The translations under genes and the position numbers were made by a program. The notes beneath the pieces are model-generated. The model ran no database searches. It was given only the letters and a program-made list of their open reading frames with translations, and was not told the DNA's origin. DNA of 64,000 nucleotides. Source: Niallia circulans NBRC 13626 (GTDB lineage Bacteria; Bacillota; Bacilli; Bacillales; Cytobacillaceae). The stretch is from the NCBI RefSeq assembly GCF_001591585.1, contig NZ_BCVE01000011.1, forward strand, positions 85,356 through 149,355. Direction: 5' to 3'. Positions 35,176 to 43,460 of this stretch are shown piece by piece. How positions within the stretch are numbered: the stretch's first letter is position 1; every line of letters begins with the position of its first letter.

Positions 35176-35238
35176 GAACCCCCACTTATAGAGTGAGGGT
35201 CTTGATTGTGTATAACTACCTCGCTTAAAAGTAGTTAT
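35176..35238. repeat. Pair of hairpins resembling an IS200/IS605-type end
   Basis: A stem near 35176-35201 (ACCCCCACT against AGTGAGGGT) is followed closely by ATAACTAC (35212-35219) with GTAGTTAT (35231-35238). Paired hairpins of this look occur at the right ends of IS200/IS605-family elements, but no tnpA or tnpB gene is present. Chance hairpins are also possible. Confidence 0.3.
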
Positions 35239-35343
35239 GTGACTATTATACTACGAACAAAGAATATATGACCATAACTGGTAATGTTAGATTGTTGCAC
35301 CTTTTAATCCACGTAATGCTTTATTGTTACATTCCCCTTCTAT

Positions 35344-35748
35344 CTATAAAGGTAACAGCAAATGAAATACTATAATACCAACGGGATAGATCCAAAGCAG
35401 CCACTTAATGGTTCCCACATTAATTCTTTTAGAAATACCTTGGAATATTTCCGGTATGAAGATAAAGAAAACCTGACATGCTATTCTTAATTTCTGCCCG
35501 TCACTAAAAGGAATGAATTCAAATCCGTCTGCAGCATTCCCATCAAAATTACCTAAATACATAAGGAAGTTTTCAATCGGCAATACCAAACAAAGCAATA
35601 TACGGCTTATTTGTACAACCGGACTTAGCTTTTTCTTTTTTAACCCTTTACAGGATAAAATAATTCCTGCAATGGCTAGAAGTAATGTACCCGAACTTAA
35701 ATATACTTGCTCAGTGATATATTTCAATAAAAACCCTATTAAAAACAT
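35344..35748 (-). CDS. Small integral membrane protein, four TM segments
   Basis: A 134-residue hydrophobic protein with about four TM segments, a short lysine cluster (GLKKKKLS) after the second and a loop with NFDGNAADGFEF between the third and fourth. The ATG has GGAG upstream. It follows the histidine kinase gene by 166 bp on the same strand and may belong to the antimicrobial-peptide module, for instance as an immunity or accessory protein; that is inferred from position. I do not recognise the family. Confidence 0.6.
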   Translation of the reverse strand: MFLIGFLLKYITEQVYLSSGTLLLAIAGIILSCKGLKKKKLSPVVQISRILLCLVLPIENFLMYLGNFDGNAADGFEFIPFSDGQKLRIACQVFFIFIPEIFQGISKRINVGTIKWLLWIYPVGIIVFHLLLPL

Positions 35749-35914
35749 AATATCTCCTTTAAGTTTTTATATACTCACCCTATATCATTAAATAATACGC
35801 AGCATTTTGCATGAAAGTACCTCACCGTAATCGGTACGGGTTACTAATGACTATCAACCAAAAATATGGTCTTCTTGTGACATGGGATGGATTAATAATT
35901 CATCTTGTATTTTT

Positions 35915-37315
35915 TCAATGTTCCCCATTTTTTGATTGCACAGGAAATCTCATAACAGCTTTTAGACCTTTTTGGTTTGTGCCTTTTGAAAGAATGAGGT
36001 GACCATGGTGAGCCTGAAGAATTCTTGCTACCATCGGAAGCCCCAGACCATGTCCTTGATCATCAGTTTGCTTTCTCGTTGATGAATAAGGCAACTCGGT
36101 TATCTCCGCCAATTTTTCTTGCGGAATTCCTCGTCCATTATCACTTACAACAAAAAAATATCGGGAGGAATCTTCGGATAGAAAAGTTTCCAGTATGATT
36201 TTACAACCTTGTGGGTTATGTCGCACACTGTTATTAACAAGATTTCTGATAGCCCTAAGTAATAATTTCTCGTCTCCAGTGATTTTAACTGCTTCTTCGG
36301 CAAGCTTCAATTCAATCTCATACTGGTCGTCTAATCCACTATTCAGAAATTCCGCAACAACTTGTCTTGCCAATACTGACAGACGGATACTCTTCAAATG
36401 CAAAGGCTGCATTTCATATTCGAGCATCGAGACCAAATTCAAGTCGCTTACAAGTGATCGTAGCTTCTCACCCTGTCGCCTAATAATACCAGCCTGATAC
36501 CTTTGCTCCATAGGCAACTCTGAACCATCTTCCATCTCGCTTGCATAGCCGAGGATCATAGATAGAGGTGTACGAATATCATGGGAGATTCCAGCGATCC
36601 AGTTAGAACGAGCTTCGTCTTTTGTCTTCAATGCATCCGTCTTTTTTTGAAGCTTATCCGATGCAGAATTAATGCTATGTGCCAAATCACCAAATATGCC
36701 TTTGGAATCTAACTGAATTTTCTCCTCCCTTGCTAGTTTGTGGACACCCTCTACAAGGGGACGTATTCCTCTTATAAGACGCATACCAATCAGAACTGAG
36801 ATTAGTAGAGCCAGGGCCACATTAACAACTAGCAGCAGAATAAGCTTAAGAGGTAATGAACTCACCCAATCAGAAAGAAAGTCAAATTGATACTTCCAAT
36901 GACTTTCCTTGGGGTATCCCACCACAACCAATCCATCATCATGCTCCCAAACATAAACCGGATATTCCATAAGATAATACCGTGAAAACTTGGCTACATC
37001 GACTAGGTTGTAGGTTTGTGGAACATCATCAGGCAGGTGATAATCCCATCGCACATGCCCATCTTCATCAAGCAGCATCGCCCATGATTGATTGCGCTTC
37101 AACAGCATTGCTACATTCTCATCTATACGATAGCTATCGTTCTGTTTGCCTAGACCTTCGGCTACTTGCCGAAGCATATCTTCAGGTGACGGACTTTGGT
37201 TAATTTCCTTGAATACCAGTGTCCCTAACAGAACCAAATTAAATATAAGCAAAAATATCGAGATAAAGATGGTGGTGGTGACGAACCGTCGCAAAATGCG
37301 AATAATCCCTTCCAC
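35915..37315 (-). CDS. Sensor histidine kinase, two-TM type
   Basis: Membrane kinase of 466 residues: TM1 (about 13-35), an extracellular sensor of about 120 residues, TM2 (about 155-177), a HAMP-like linker, the dimerisation helix with phospho-accepting His in GISHDIRTPLSMILGY (near residue 245), and an HATPase domain with NLVNNSVRHN, DNGRGIP and GHGLGLPMV. The GTG start directly abuts the stop of the response-regulator gene (ribosome site AGGAGACAG inside that gene), so the two are coupled. With the adjacent LanFEG-like transporter it probably senses a peptide antibiotic or envelope stress. Confidence 0.88.
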   Translation of the reverse strand: MEGIIRILRRFVTTTIFISIFLLIFNLVLLGTLVFKEINQSPSPEDMLRQVAEGLGKQNDSYRIDENVAMLLKRNQSWAMLLDEDGHVRWDYHLPDDVPQTYNLVDVAKFSRYYLMEYPVYVWEHDDGLVVVGYPKESHWKYQFDFLSDWVSSLPLKLILLLVVNVALALLISVLIGMRLIRGIRPLVEGVHKLAREEKIQLDSKGIFGDLAHSINSASDKLQKKTDALKTKDEARSNWIAGISHDIRTPLSMILGYASEMEDGSELPMEQRYQAGIIRRQGEKLRSLVSDLNLVSMLEYEMQPLHLKSIRLSVLARQVVAEFLNSGLDDQYEIELKLAEEAVKITGDEKLLLRAIRNLVNNSVRHNPQGCKIILETFLSEDSSRYFFVVSDNGRGIPQEKLAEITELPYSSTRKQTDDQGHGLGLPMVARILQAHHGHLILSKGTNQKGLKAVMRFPVQSKNGEH

Positions 37316-38035
37316 CTAATCTGTCTCCTGTAGTAGAAGTTTATATCCCAGTCCCCTAACAGTAATAAGATGGATTGGTTTAGAGGGATCTAGTTCAATT
37401 TTTTCACGGACTCGCCTAATATGAACCATCAATGTATTTTCGTAACCATAGCTGTCGTCTCCCCAGGCAGCCTGACATAACGCATCACTCGTAACAATTT
37501 TCCCCTCGTTTTCGTACAACTTTACAAGAATAGCATGTTCCTTCGCAGTCAATGAAAACTCTTTCTGGTCACTGTAGCTTTGCACAATAGCGCTCTCCAG
37601 ATTGATTATACGATCCCCCAACTGGAAAACAGATAGTTGCTCTGTCACAGGAGAAGCGTAAACGCGCTTTAAGATTGCCATAAGCCGTAATATTAACTCG
37701 CGGGGTAGAAATGGTTTCACAATATAATCATCTGCGCCTAAACCCAGTCCGAGCAAACGGTCTTCATCCTCTCCACGGGCAGAGAGAAAAAGCACCGGTA
37801 TATCTGAAAGCTGTCTGATAGAAGACAGAAGGGAAAATCCGTCGCCATCAGGTAACATAACATCAAGAATCGCAATATCCGGTTTGTCTGTTTTGAAAAA
37901 AGACAAAGTCGAAGCACAGTCAATAGCAGTAAAAACGCGAAAAAACCCCTCTTTCCTTAAAAATTTTTCAATCATTATTCTGATTTCAGGTTCATCATCT
38001 ACAATTAATATCTTTTTTTCTTTTAAATTCGCCAA
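37316..38035 (-). CDS. OmpR-family response regulator
   Basis: A 239-residue regulator with a receiver domain (acidic D13/D14, phospho-accepting D58 in DIAILDVMLPDGDG, Lys in DDYIVKPF) and a C-terminal winged helix (about 135-235: FSLTAKEHAILVKLYENEG, YGYENTLMVHIRRVREKI). The start is TTG after GGGTGATG. It is the cognate partner of the kinase encoded next, and the likely target is the transporter operon just upstream. Confidence 0.88.
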   Translation of the reverse strand: MANLKEKKILIVDDEPEIRIMIEKFLRKEGFFRVFTAIDCASTLSFFKTDKPDIAILDVMLPDGDGFSLLSSIRQLSDIPVLFLSARGEDEDRLLGLGLGADDYIVKPFLPRELILRLMAILKRVYASPVTEQLSVFQLGDRIINLESAIVQSYSDQKEFSLTAKEHAILVKLYENEGKIVTSDALCQAAWGDDSYGYENTLMVHIRRVREKIELDPSKPIHLITVRGLGYKLLLQETD

Positions 38036-38238
38036 TCTACATCACCCAATTTTATTATACATGCTTAAGAAAATAATTAATATTCTTTCAATTCCCAAGT
38101 TAAGACAGAAGTGAATGTTGAGTATTAAAAAGCTAAGACAAGCCATTCATTTTTACGTTTATAATGATTAAGGTCATTTTTTGTATCGTTATCTCAACTA
38201 GATATCTTTGAGAAAGACCTTTTCTTCTTTAAATCTTT

Positions 38239-38589
38239 TTACTTTCGATATCGCTGTTTTACTGCTTCAGGTAGCCCCTCGAAGTCTATCTCTTCCCAAT
38301 GTGTAACTCCCCGAAACCCCGTGTGATATAGTTGAATATAAGCCCCTTCCCTCAATTGTTTCCCAGCGGAAAACTCAAGTTTTTTTTCTTCTCCTTTTTC
38401 GTTAAAGGCAGCTAGTACATAATCGTACCGTTCATTGTCATCTTGAACACCGGAACCGGTTATCATAGTATAGTAGACGGTTTTTCCAGCAGGGTTATCA
38501 GGTTTCAACTTTTCTGGATTCATGAAGAACATCCACAAGCAAATCCCAATTATGATGACGAGCCCCAGCATTAGCAATATTTTTTTCAT
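38239..38589 (-). CDS. YxeA-like (DUF1093) small exported protein
   Basis: A 116-residue protein with an N-terminal hydrophobic segment (MKKILLMLGLVIIIGICLWM) acting as signal or anchor and a small outside beta domain with YYTMITGSGVQDDNERYDYVL in outline. YxeA/DUF1093 proteins often sit beside peptide-antibiotic ABC transporters of the LanFEG or bacitracin type. I take the ATG at 38589, eight bases after AGGAGG; a GTG lies one codon earlier. It ends the transporter operon, 22 bp after the LanG-like gene. Confidence 0.75.
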   Translation of the reverse strand: MKKILLMLGLVIIIGICLWMFFMNPEKLKPDNPAGKTVYYTMITGSGVQDDNERYDYVLAAFNEKGEEKKLEFSAGKQLREGAYIQLYHTGFRGVTHWEEIDFEGLPEAVKQRYRK

Positions 38590-38611
38590 CACAAATTCCT
38601 CCTAAGCTCAA

Positions 38612-39343
38612 TCAGGATGATACAATATCTTTATTTTTCAATCGATGAATAAAGATAGACGCAAAAATAACAACAAAAGCCATGTTCATAGCCCAAAATT
38701 GAATGTTTTGTAAGCCAGTAAGCTTATCCTGGCTTAACACGCTCATACCAATGGTGAGTAGCGAGAAAGGGAAAAGCAGGCCCAACTTTGCAATATACAT
38801 GCCCAGACCGATAAAGACTGCAAGAAGGCTAATACCAATAGGTGTAGCAAAGCTCCGAATTCGCAGCGATAAGCATAATTGAAAGGCAATAATAGATAAA
38901 GAAGCATACCACCCACGTATTATCCAACCCAAAGTCTCAATAGGGAAAGGTCCGGGTAAAGAGAATAGGATGCCTGCAATTAAATAAAGTCCCATAAACA
39001 ACGCTTGTGCAAATAAGATTAAAATGCTAACAACAAACAATTTGGCAATAAACACACTTGCAGCCGATACAGGAGAGGTCATTACCATATGCCAATTCCG
39101 GTTTAGGTTCTCCAGCCTGCATACATATGCACAACAAATAGCTATCAAGATTGGTAGGAAAAACTCACCATAAAAAAGGCTCACTTGTGTCCATAAGCTA
39201 TACCATCCATTTTGCAGAACACCTTGGTTAAAATAATAATTTGCACCTCCAGTTAGAAGGCTTAGGATAGGAAGCACAGCAAGTACAAGACCAATCCGGG
39301 TATGCCTTAATTTCAACCATTCAGCAGAAATACTTCGTTCCAT
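38612..39343 (-). CDS. Lantibiotic-protection ABC permease, LanG-like
   Basis: A 243-residue ABC-2-type permease with about six TM segments. The opening RSISAEWLKLRHTRIGLVL and the loop CRLENLNRNWHMVMTSPVS match the layout of lantibiotic-immunity permeases, in which a charged segment before the second TM pair reads as N-R-W or K-T-W. It works with the LanE-like permease encoded 12 bp upstream and the LanF-like ATPase to expel membrane-acting peptides. The exact peptide is unknown. Confidence 0.82.
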   Translation of the reverse strand: MERSISAEWLKLRHTRIGLVLAVLPILSLLTGGANYYFNQGVLQNGWYSLWTQVSLFYGEFFLPILIAICCAYVCRLENLNRNWHMVMTSPVSAASVFIAKLFVVSILILFAQALFMGLYLIAGILFSLPGPFPIETLGWIIRGWYASLSIIAFQLCLSLRIRSFATPIGISLLAVFIGLGMYIAKLGLLFPFSLLTIGMSVLSQDKLTGLQNIQFWAMNMAFVVIFASIFIHRLKNKDIVSS

Positions 39344-39355
39344 CTACTTCCCTCC

Positions 39356-40105
39356 CTAAATTTCCTGCCGGTTTACATGAATATTTCCGGCAATATAGAG
39401 TAGAACAGTCATAATCAATGCAGCCACAGCAATTTCGATATCTATAGGTTGCATTATATAAGTGCCAGAAGACTCGGCGTATCGAAAAGTAACTGGACTG
39501 ATATCCAAATAATAAGACCATATAAAAATATGTCTAAGAGCAGCTGGTATCAATCCAGCGGTCATTCCAATAAAGCCACCCACCATGCCCAAACATAAAG
39601 CAAAGGCTTGATTTTTTATAGCAAAGGAAATCCATTGCTGAAGTGCCGTAACAGCGAGTGTTGTCAACAAAGTCCCCATAATAAACTGGCTGAAAAATTC
39701 GATAGGTGACCCTGGAAAGTCATTTATCAGTCCAAACACAATCATGAGTACAGTTTGTGCAAAGATGCCAAACAAGAGCAAGCTGTTAGCACATATATAC
39801 TTCGCTATATAGAGATGATTACGGCTTACATTGGTAGCAACAAGCATTTTCCATGTAGACCCTTTATGCTCCATATCACAAATTCGTGAGACCACAATGG
39901 CTGAAATAATAGGCATAAAAAGCCCATTCATAGAGGATACATTAAAAATGACAGATTCCCAGATGGCGTGATTTGGATTACTAGCAATGGATCGACTAAT
40001 AGACATGAAGGCCCACAGCATTTCTACAATAAGAAATAACAGAATCATCATCCATATTTTTTTGCGGCGAATTTTGAAATATTCCAATCCTAATGTTTTA
40101 ATCAC
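39356..40105 (-). CDS. Lantibiotic-protection ABC permease, LanE-like
   Basis: A 249-residue ABC-2-type permease with about six TM segments, starting TLGLEYFKIRRKKIWMMIL and containing DMEHKGSTWKMLVATNVS, the typical signature of LanE/BcrB-type subunits. The GTG start overlaps the stop of the ATPase gene by four bases (GTGA) and has GGAGCGAAGCTT upstream. It forms a heteromer with the LanG-like protein. Confidence 0.82.
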   Translation of the reverse strand: MIKTLGLEYFKIRRKKIWMMILLFLIVEMLWAFMSISRSIASNPNHAIWESVIFNVSSMNGLFMPIISAIVVSRICDMEHKGSTWKMLVATNVSRNHLYIAKYICANSLLLFGIFAQTVLMIVFGLINDFPGSPIEFFSQFIMGTLLTTLAVTALQQWISFAIKNQAFALCLGMVGGFIGMTAGLIPAALRHIFIWSYYLDISPVTFRYAESSGTYIMQPIDIEIAVAALIMTVLLYIAGNIHVNRQEI

Positions 40106-41019
40106 AAGCTTCGCTCCTTTCCTGTCAACTCTAAGAAAATATCTTCCAGACTTTTTTTCTGTTCCTCGATCCGTGAGACAGGAATGTTATGTTCAACAAG
40201 TAATCTATTCATTTCTGCCACCTCCATATCCTCAAGATGACCTAACCATAGCCGACTTCCGGTTATAGCTGGACTGTAACCCTTAGTAATAAGTAATTGT
40301 TCCGCTTTGGCATTGTCTCCAGTTTTCAGATAGATTGTAGAACTGCTTTTTTGTCGAAGGCTTGTCATGCTACCTTGGAACAGCATATTCCCTTCACTGA
40401 TAATACCTACAGTAGTAGCTATCTGATCAATCTCTGAGAGTAGGTGGCTGGAGAGTAACACAGTTATCCCATAGCGTGTAGGGAGGGCTTTAATAAGTTC
40501 TCTAATTTCACCAATGCCTGCGGGATCGAGACCGTTCGTCGGCTCGTCAAGAATCAGTAGCTTGGGGAATGAAAGAAGAGCCATTGCGATTCCTAGTCGT
40601 TGTTTCATTCCAAGCGAATATTGCTGTGTCTTTTTGTTTTTCTGATTTTCCAGCCGTACAATACGAAGCACCTCATCTACATTTTTATCTGGTACATTTC
40701 TCAGGCGCTGCATGACCTTCATATTCTCAAGCCCTGTTAGATGTCCATAGTAGGAGGGTGACTCAATTAACGATCCGGTCCTTTGCAGAATAGATTGACG
40801 TTGCTTTTCAAGACTCTCACCAAAAATTTTGATTGTCCCTTCCGACTTCTTGATAAGTCCGAGTAGCATTTTTAGCGTGGTTGTTTTCCCCGCACCATTT
40901 GGACCTAAAAAACCATAAATTTCTCCTTCACGAACATAAAGGTCAAGTTTATTTACACTGTTAACAGCCCCATATGTTTTAGTCAGATTTTGCGTTTGTA
41001 CAATAGTTACCGCACTCAT
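40102..41019 (-). CDS. Lantibiotic-protection ABC ATPase, LanF/BcrA-like
   Basis: A 305-residue ATPase with Walker A FLGPNGAGKTT, signature YSLGMKQRLG, Walker B LLILDEPTNGLDP and the H-loop LLSSHLLSEI, plus a C-terminal extension of about 90 residues as in BcrA/LanF proteins. It energises the two permeases encoded downstream. I take ATG at 41019 (GGAG 11 bases upstream); the frame extends 18 codons further without support. As first gene of the operon it should carry the promoter in the gap upstream, presumably controlled by the two-component system. Confidence 0.88.
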   Translation of the reverse strand: MSAVTIVQTQNLTKTYGAVNSVNKLDLYVREGEIYGFLGPNGAGKTTTLKMLLGLIKKSEGTIKIFGESLEKQRQSILQRTGSLIESPSYYGHLTGLENMKVMQRLRNVPDKNVDEVLRIVRLENQKNKKTQQYSLGMKQRLGIAMALLSFPKLLILDEPTNGLDPAGIGEIRELIKALPTRYGITVLLSSHLLSEIDQIATTVGIISEGNMLFQGSMTSLRQKSSSTIYLKTGDNAKAEQLLITKGYSPAITGSRLWLGHLEDMEVAEMNRLLVEHNIPVSRIEEQKKSLEDIFLELTGKERSL

Positions 41020-41575
41020 TATCAAATCAGCTCCATTTAAATCATATTTCTTGATATTTCTCCCCTGTTTCAAAAGTAATGAACCAACCTTTCCTCAATC
41101 TAAAGAGAACCTTACATCAACCTTAAATCAATTAGTGTTGCATTAATTTTTCTCTAATCGGAGCTAGAATTCTTCCTGTTTACATGCCCATCTTAAAAAA
41201 GGGACGATTATCGCGCACTTGCATTTGCATAGGAATTCCTTAACCTTAGGAAAATAAAGAGCAACAAGGCGTGGAAAACAAACATATGCTTTAACATAAA
41301 TAAAGCCGATTCTTCCTACGCTAAGGAATCATCGTTATATACACAGGCATTAACTTGTCTATTTTGGTTCTTCCACTTTTATTTTTTAACATAGGAATAG
41401 AAAATTGATCTTCCATTTGTATCATTAATCTTGCTAACTAATGTTCATTTTGAAATATCATTAAACATTCAAGATAAGCGCTTTTTAACCTCGTATGATT
41501 TCATGTAAAAGATTAATCAATAGTTATTTGTTTTCCTTGTTGACTTAATATCGAACTTTTCCTTTTTATAAAGTT

Positions 41576-41790
41576 ATATCCAATCATAGACATCATCAAG
41601 ATAAATCCACTTACCTTCCATTCTTTTAGGAATTCTATTTCTCCCTCCAAAATTTTATATAGCTTTTCTTTGGCCGTTTCAATTGGTCCAAGTCCATATA
41701 TATTGATGTTTTACCTTCTTCCCCTTCTCTATAAGATTTACGAATATACAAATACACCTTTCCTTTAGGTTTCTTAGTTAAGTAACCCAC
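41576..41790 (-). pseudogene. Frameshifted remnant of a conserved Bacillaceae protein, possibly transposase-related
   Basis: Three successive frames on the minus strand read as parts of one protein. The first, from a GTG at 41790, gives VGYLTKKPKGKVYLYIRKSY and SYREGEEGKTS. The next frame gives IYGLGPIETAKEKLYKILEG. The third gives IYLDDVYDWI near 41577-41607. Together they resemble the N-terminus of IS1634-like transposases or of a widespread Bacillus hypothetical family. At least two frameshifts break it, and the rest is missing. Confidence 0.5.
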
Positions 41791-41910
41791 CCTAGGAAAA
41801 GTATTAAGAGTTCAACTTTAGTCAAACTAGAAATACCCTATTGAGAGATTTTTTTGGTGGATATTCTAAATATAAATATTTCTTTTCCAGTGCCTTTTTC
41901 GGTGACATAA

Positions 41911-41939
41911 TTGATACATTATAGTAAACTATATATAAA
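41911..41939 (+). promoter_or_regulatory. Predicted promoter of the tautomerase gene
   Basis: -35 TTGATA (41911-41916) and -10 TATAAA (41934-41939) are separated by 17 bp, about 65 bp upstream of the start codon. Confidence 0.55.
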
Positions 41940-42005
41940 CTTAATAAAAATATTATCAAATTATACACAACAATTAACCATATAAAGAACAGGAGAGTGA
42001 AGCTC

Positions 42006-42395
42006 ATGCCCTTAATCAAACTAGATATGCTGGAAGGCAGAACAGAAAATGAAATAAGACAAATTCTGGATGTGACTCACGATGTGATGGTACGCAATTT
42101 TCAAGTTCCTGAACGAGATCGCTATCAAATTGTCTCGCAGCATAAACCGTATGAAATGATTATTCAAGACACTGGTTTAGGATTTGAACGTTCAGAAAAG
42201 ATGCTTGTTTTTACCATTACAAGCAGAGAAAGAAAACAAGAACATAAACAAAAGTTTTATCAGGAATTAACTGAAGAGTTAGAGGCCAAATGTGGTATCG
42301 CTCCAAATGATGTAATGGTTTCATTCATGATTAATGGAGACGATGACTGGAGTTTTGGATTTGGTGAAGCACAATTCCTTACTGGGAAACTATAA
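42006..42395 (+). CDS. Tautomerase-family protein (YusQ-like)
   Basis: A 129-residue protein of the 4-oxalocrotonate tautomerase superfamily, long form. Initiator Met removal would expose Pro-2 (MPLIKLD), the catalytic base of the superfamily. For this reason I choose ATG at 42006, nine bases after GGAGAG, over the in-frame GTG three codons earlier. The second half (LVFTITSRERKQEHKQKFY, NDVMVSFMINGDDDWSFG) matches the DUF1904/Tautomerase_2 type. The gene is monocistronic with its own promoter and terminator. The natural substrate is unknown. Confidence 0.8.
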   Translation: MPLIKLDMLEGRTENEIRQILDVTHDVMVRNFQVPERDRYQIVSQHKPYEMIIQDTGLGFERSEKMLVFTITSRERKQEHKQKFYQELTEELEAKCGIAPNDVMVSFMINGDDDWSFGFGEAQFLTGKL

Positions 42396-42398
42396 AAC

Positions 42399-42431
42399 GA
42401 GATTCTACTTTTTGTAGAGTCTCTCTTTAAT
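42399..42431 (+). terminator. Terminator after the tautomerase gene
   Basis: GAGATTCTAC (42399-42408) pairs with GTAGAGTCTC (42414-42423) with one G-T wobble, loop TTTTT, followed by TCTTTAATTTT. Confidence 0.8.
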
Positions 42432-42440
42432 TTTCCGCAT

Positions 42441-42468
42441 AAAAAAGATACCTCTTTTCAAAGGTACC
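42441..42468 (-). terminator. Terminator of the iol operon
   Basis: On the minus strand AGGTACC pairs with GGTATCT, with an extension by A/T pairs, followed by TTTTTTAT. It lies 15 bp after the iolJ stop and back to back with the tautomerase terminator. Confidence 0.75.
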
Positions 42469-42482
42469 TTCAACAATTATCT

Positions 42483-43352
42483 TTATTCACTAAACACCAA
42501 TGCCTTTTGACTTGTTCCAAACTCTCTAATTTTATTTCGTACTGTTTCTTTCACTGCTTCCATTCCTGGTGCAAGAATAAATCGTGCATCATACACATTA
42601 GGATTTTCTGTTAATACTTGGCGAACTGCTTTCGCCCATGCCTGTAAGCATTCTGTATTTACATTTATCTTTGCATGCCCTAATGCAATCGCTTTTTTTA
42701 TTTGGTGATCAGGTATACCGGAACCTCCATGAAGCACTAATGGCACACCTGTAAGCCCTGCAATTTGTTTCATTTCTTCGAACCCTAATACTGGCTCTCC
42801 CTGATATGGTCCATGAACAGATCCTAATGCTGCAGCCAAGGCATCTATTCCAGCCTCTTTCACTAGACGAGTGCATTCAAATGGATCTGCATATTGAATC
42901 CCTCCAATTAATCCGTCTTCCATTCCTCCAACCGTTCCAACTTCTGCTTCTACCGATACTCCTTTTGGCTTTGCGTACTCTACCACTTCTTTTGTCATTA
43001 AGATATTTTCTTCGATAGAATAATGTGATCCATCTATCATAACCGAACTAAAGCCTGCATCTATCGCTTGTTTACATCTATCAACACTCATTCCATGGTC
43101 GAGATGTAGTGCGACCGGTACGGAAATTTTCAGTTCTTTTATAAGCTCCTTAACTCCAGCTGCTATGGTTTTAAATCCACCTAAATAATCGACTAAACGA
43201 TCAGATGCCGCTACGATGACCGGCGACTTTTCTTCTTCGGCAGCCTGGAGAATCGCTTGAACCCATTGGAAATTATTCATATTATATTGACCAACTGCAT
43301 ATTTTTCCCGCTTTGCTTTTTGGAGCATATCATGCATGGAAACTATTGACAT
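42483..43352 (-). CDS. iolJ: Class II aldolase IolJ (2-deoxy-5-keto-gluconate-6-phosphate aldolase)
   Basis: Metal-dependent aldolase of 289 residues that cleaves DKGP to malonate semialdehyde and dihydroxyacetone phosphate, the last split of the inositol pathway. Zinc-site motifs are LHLDHG (near residue 83) and [10 protein letters not shown], with GSVHGPYQG in between; phosphate-binding KINVNTE is also present. The C-terminus is that of the class II FBA family. It is the last gene of the iol operon, before the terminator. Class II fructose-bisphosphate aldolases look alike; position in the operon fixes the assignment. Confidence 0.93.
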   Translation of the reverse strand: MSIVSMHDMLQKAKREKYAVGQYNMNNFQWVQAILQAAEEEKSPVIVAASDRLVDYLGGFKTIAAGVKELIKELKISVPVALHLDHGMSVDRCKQAIDAGFSSVMIDGSHYSIEENILMTKEVVEYAKPKGVSVEAEVGTVGGMEDGLIGGIQYADPFECTRLVKEAGIDALAAALGSVHGPYQGEPVLGFEEMKQIAGLTGVPLVLHGGSGIPDHQIKKAIALGHAKINVNTECLQAWAKAVRQVLTENPNVYDARFILAPGMEAVKETVRNKIREFGTSQKALVFSE

Positions 43353-43410
43353 AAAAGCCGCCTCCTTTTTTTCTGTATATTCTGAATATTAATCGATGAA
43401 AGAATCCTTT

Positions 43411-43445
43411 AGAGAGGTGAGTTATCTTTCAAACTCTTCCTCTCT
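43411..43445 (-). promoter_or_regulatory. Stem-loop between iolI and iolJ
   Basis: AGAGAGG and GAGTT pair with AACTC and CCTCTCT, interrupted by one and two bases. No T-run follows. It is a likely mRNA-processing or stability element in a 108-bp spacer. Confidence 0.5.
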
Positions 43446-43460
43446 ATTACTATCAAAGCC

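Larger units (their letters stand above)
34645..35343. other. Intergenic region of about 700 bp with hairpins and a coding remnant
   Basis: No intact gene. From left to right it holds: a cre-like palindrome by the AraC start (34661-34675); an open, coding-looking stretch on the minus strand (34872 to about 35010) reading as a short beta-rich C-terminal fragment without a start; a hairpin with a T-run (35017-35052); and two further hairpins (about 35176-35201 and 35212-35238) like those at the right ends of IS200/IS605-type elements. No transposase gene remains. I read it as eroded sequence. Confidence 0.4.
41020..42005. other. Intergenic region of about 1 kb with a decayed gene
   Basis: Between the LanF-like gene and the tautomerase gene no intact gene is seen. 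It should contain the promoter of the transporter operon (roughly 41020-41150), but I could not place a clear -35/-10. A frameshifted coding remnant lies at 41576-41790, and the tautomerase promoter at 41911-41939. The middle (41150-41570) shows no supportable feature. I also looked here for a lantibiotic precursor gene and found none. Confidence 0.5.

Noticed and set aside
35811..36002. Plus-strand ORF whose translation (TINQKYGLLVTWDG) resembles a von Willebrand type D motif
   Set aside because: It overlaps the 3' end of the histidine kinase gene, has no ribosome site, is only 63 codons long and belongs to an animal-type family; most likely chance.
38165..38235. Hairpin AAGGTC/GACCTT after the YxeA-like gene as its terminator
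   Set aside because: On the minus strand no T-run follows; the T-run is on the plus strand, where no gene ends. Left unassigned.
41822..42019. Minus-strand hydrophobic ORF of 65 codons
   Set aside because: It covers the predicted promoter and start of the tautomerase gene on the other strand and lacks a ribosome site; AT-rich sequence often gives such hydrophobic readings.
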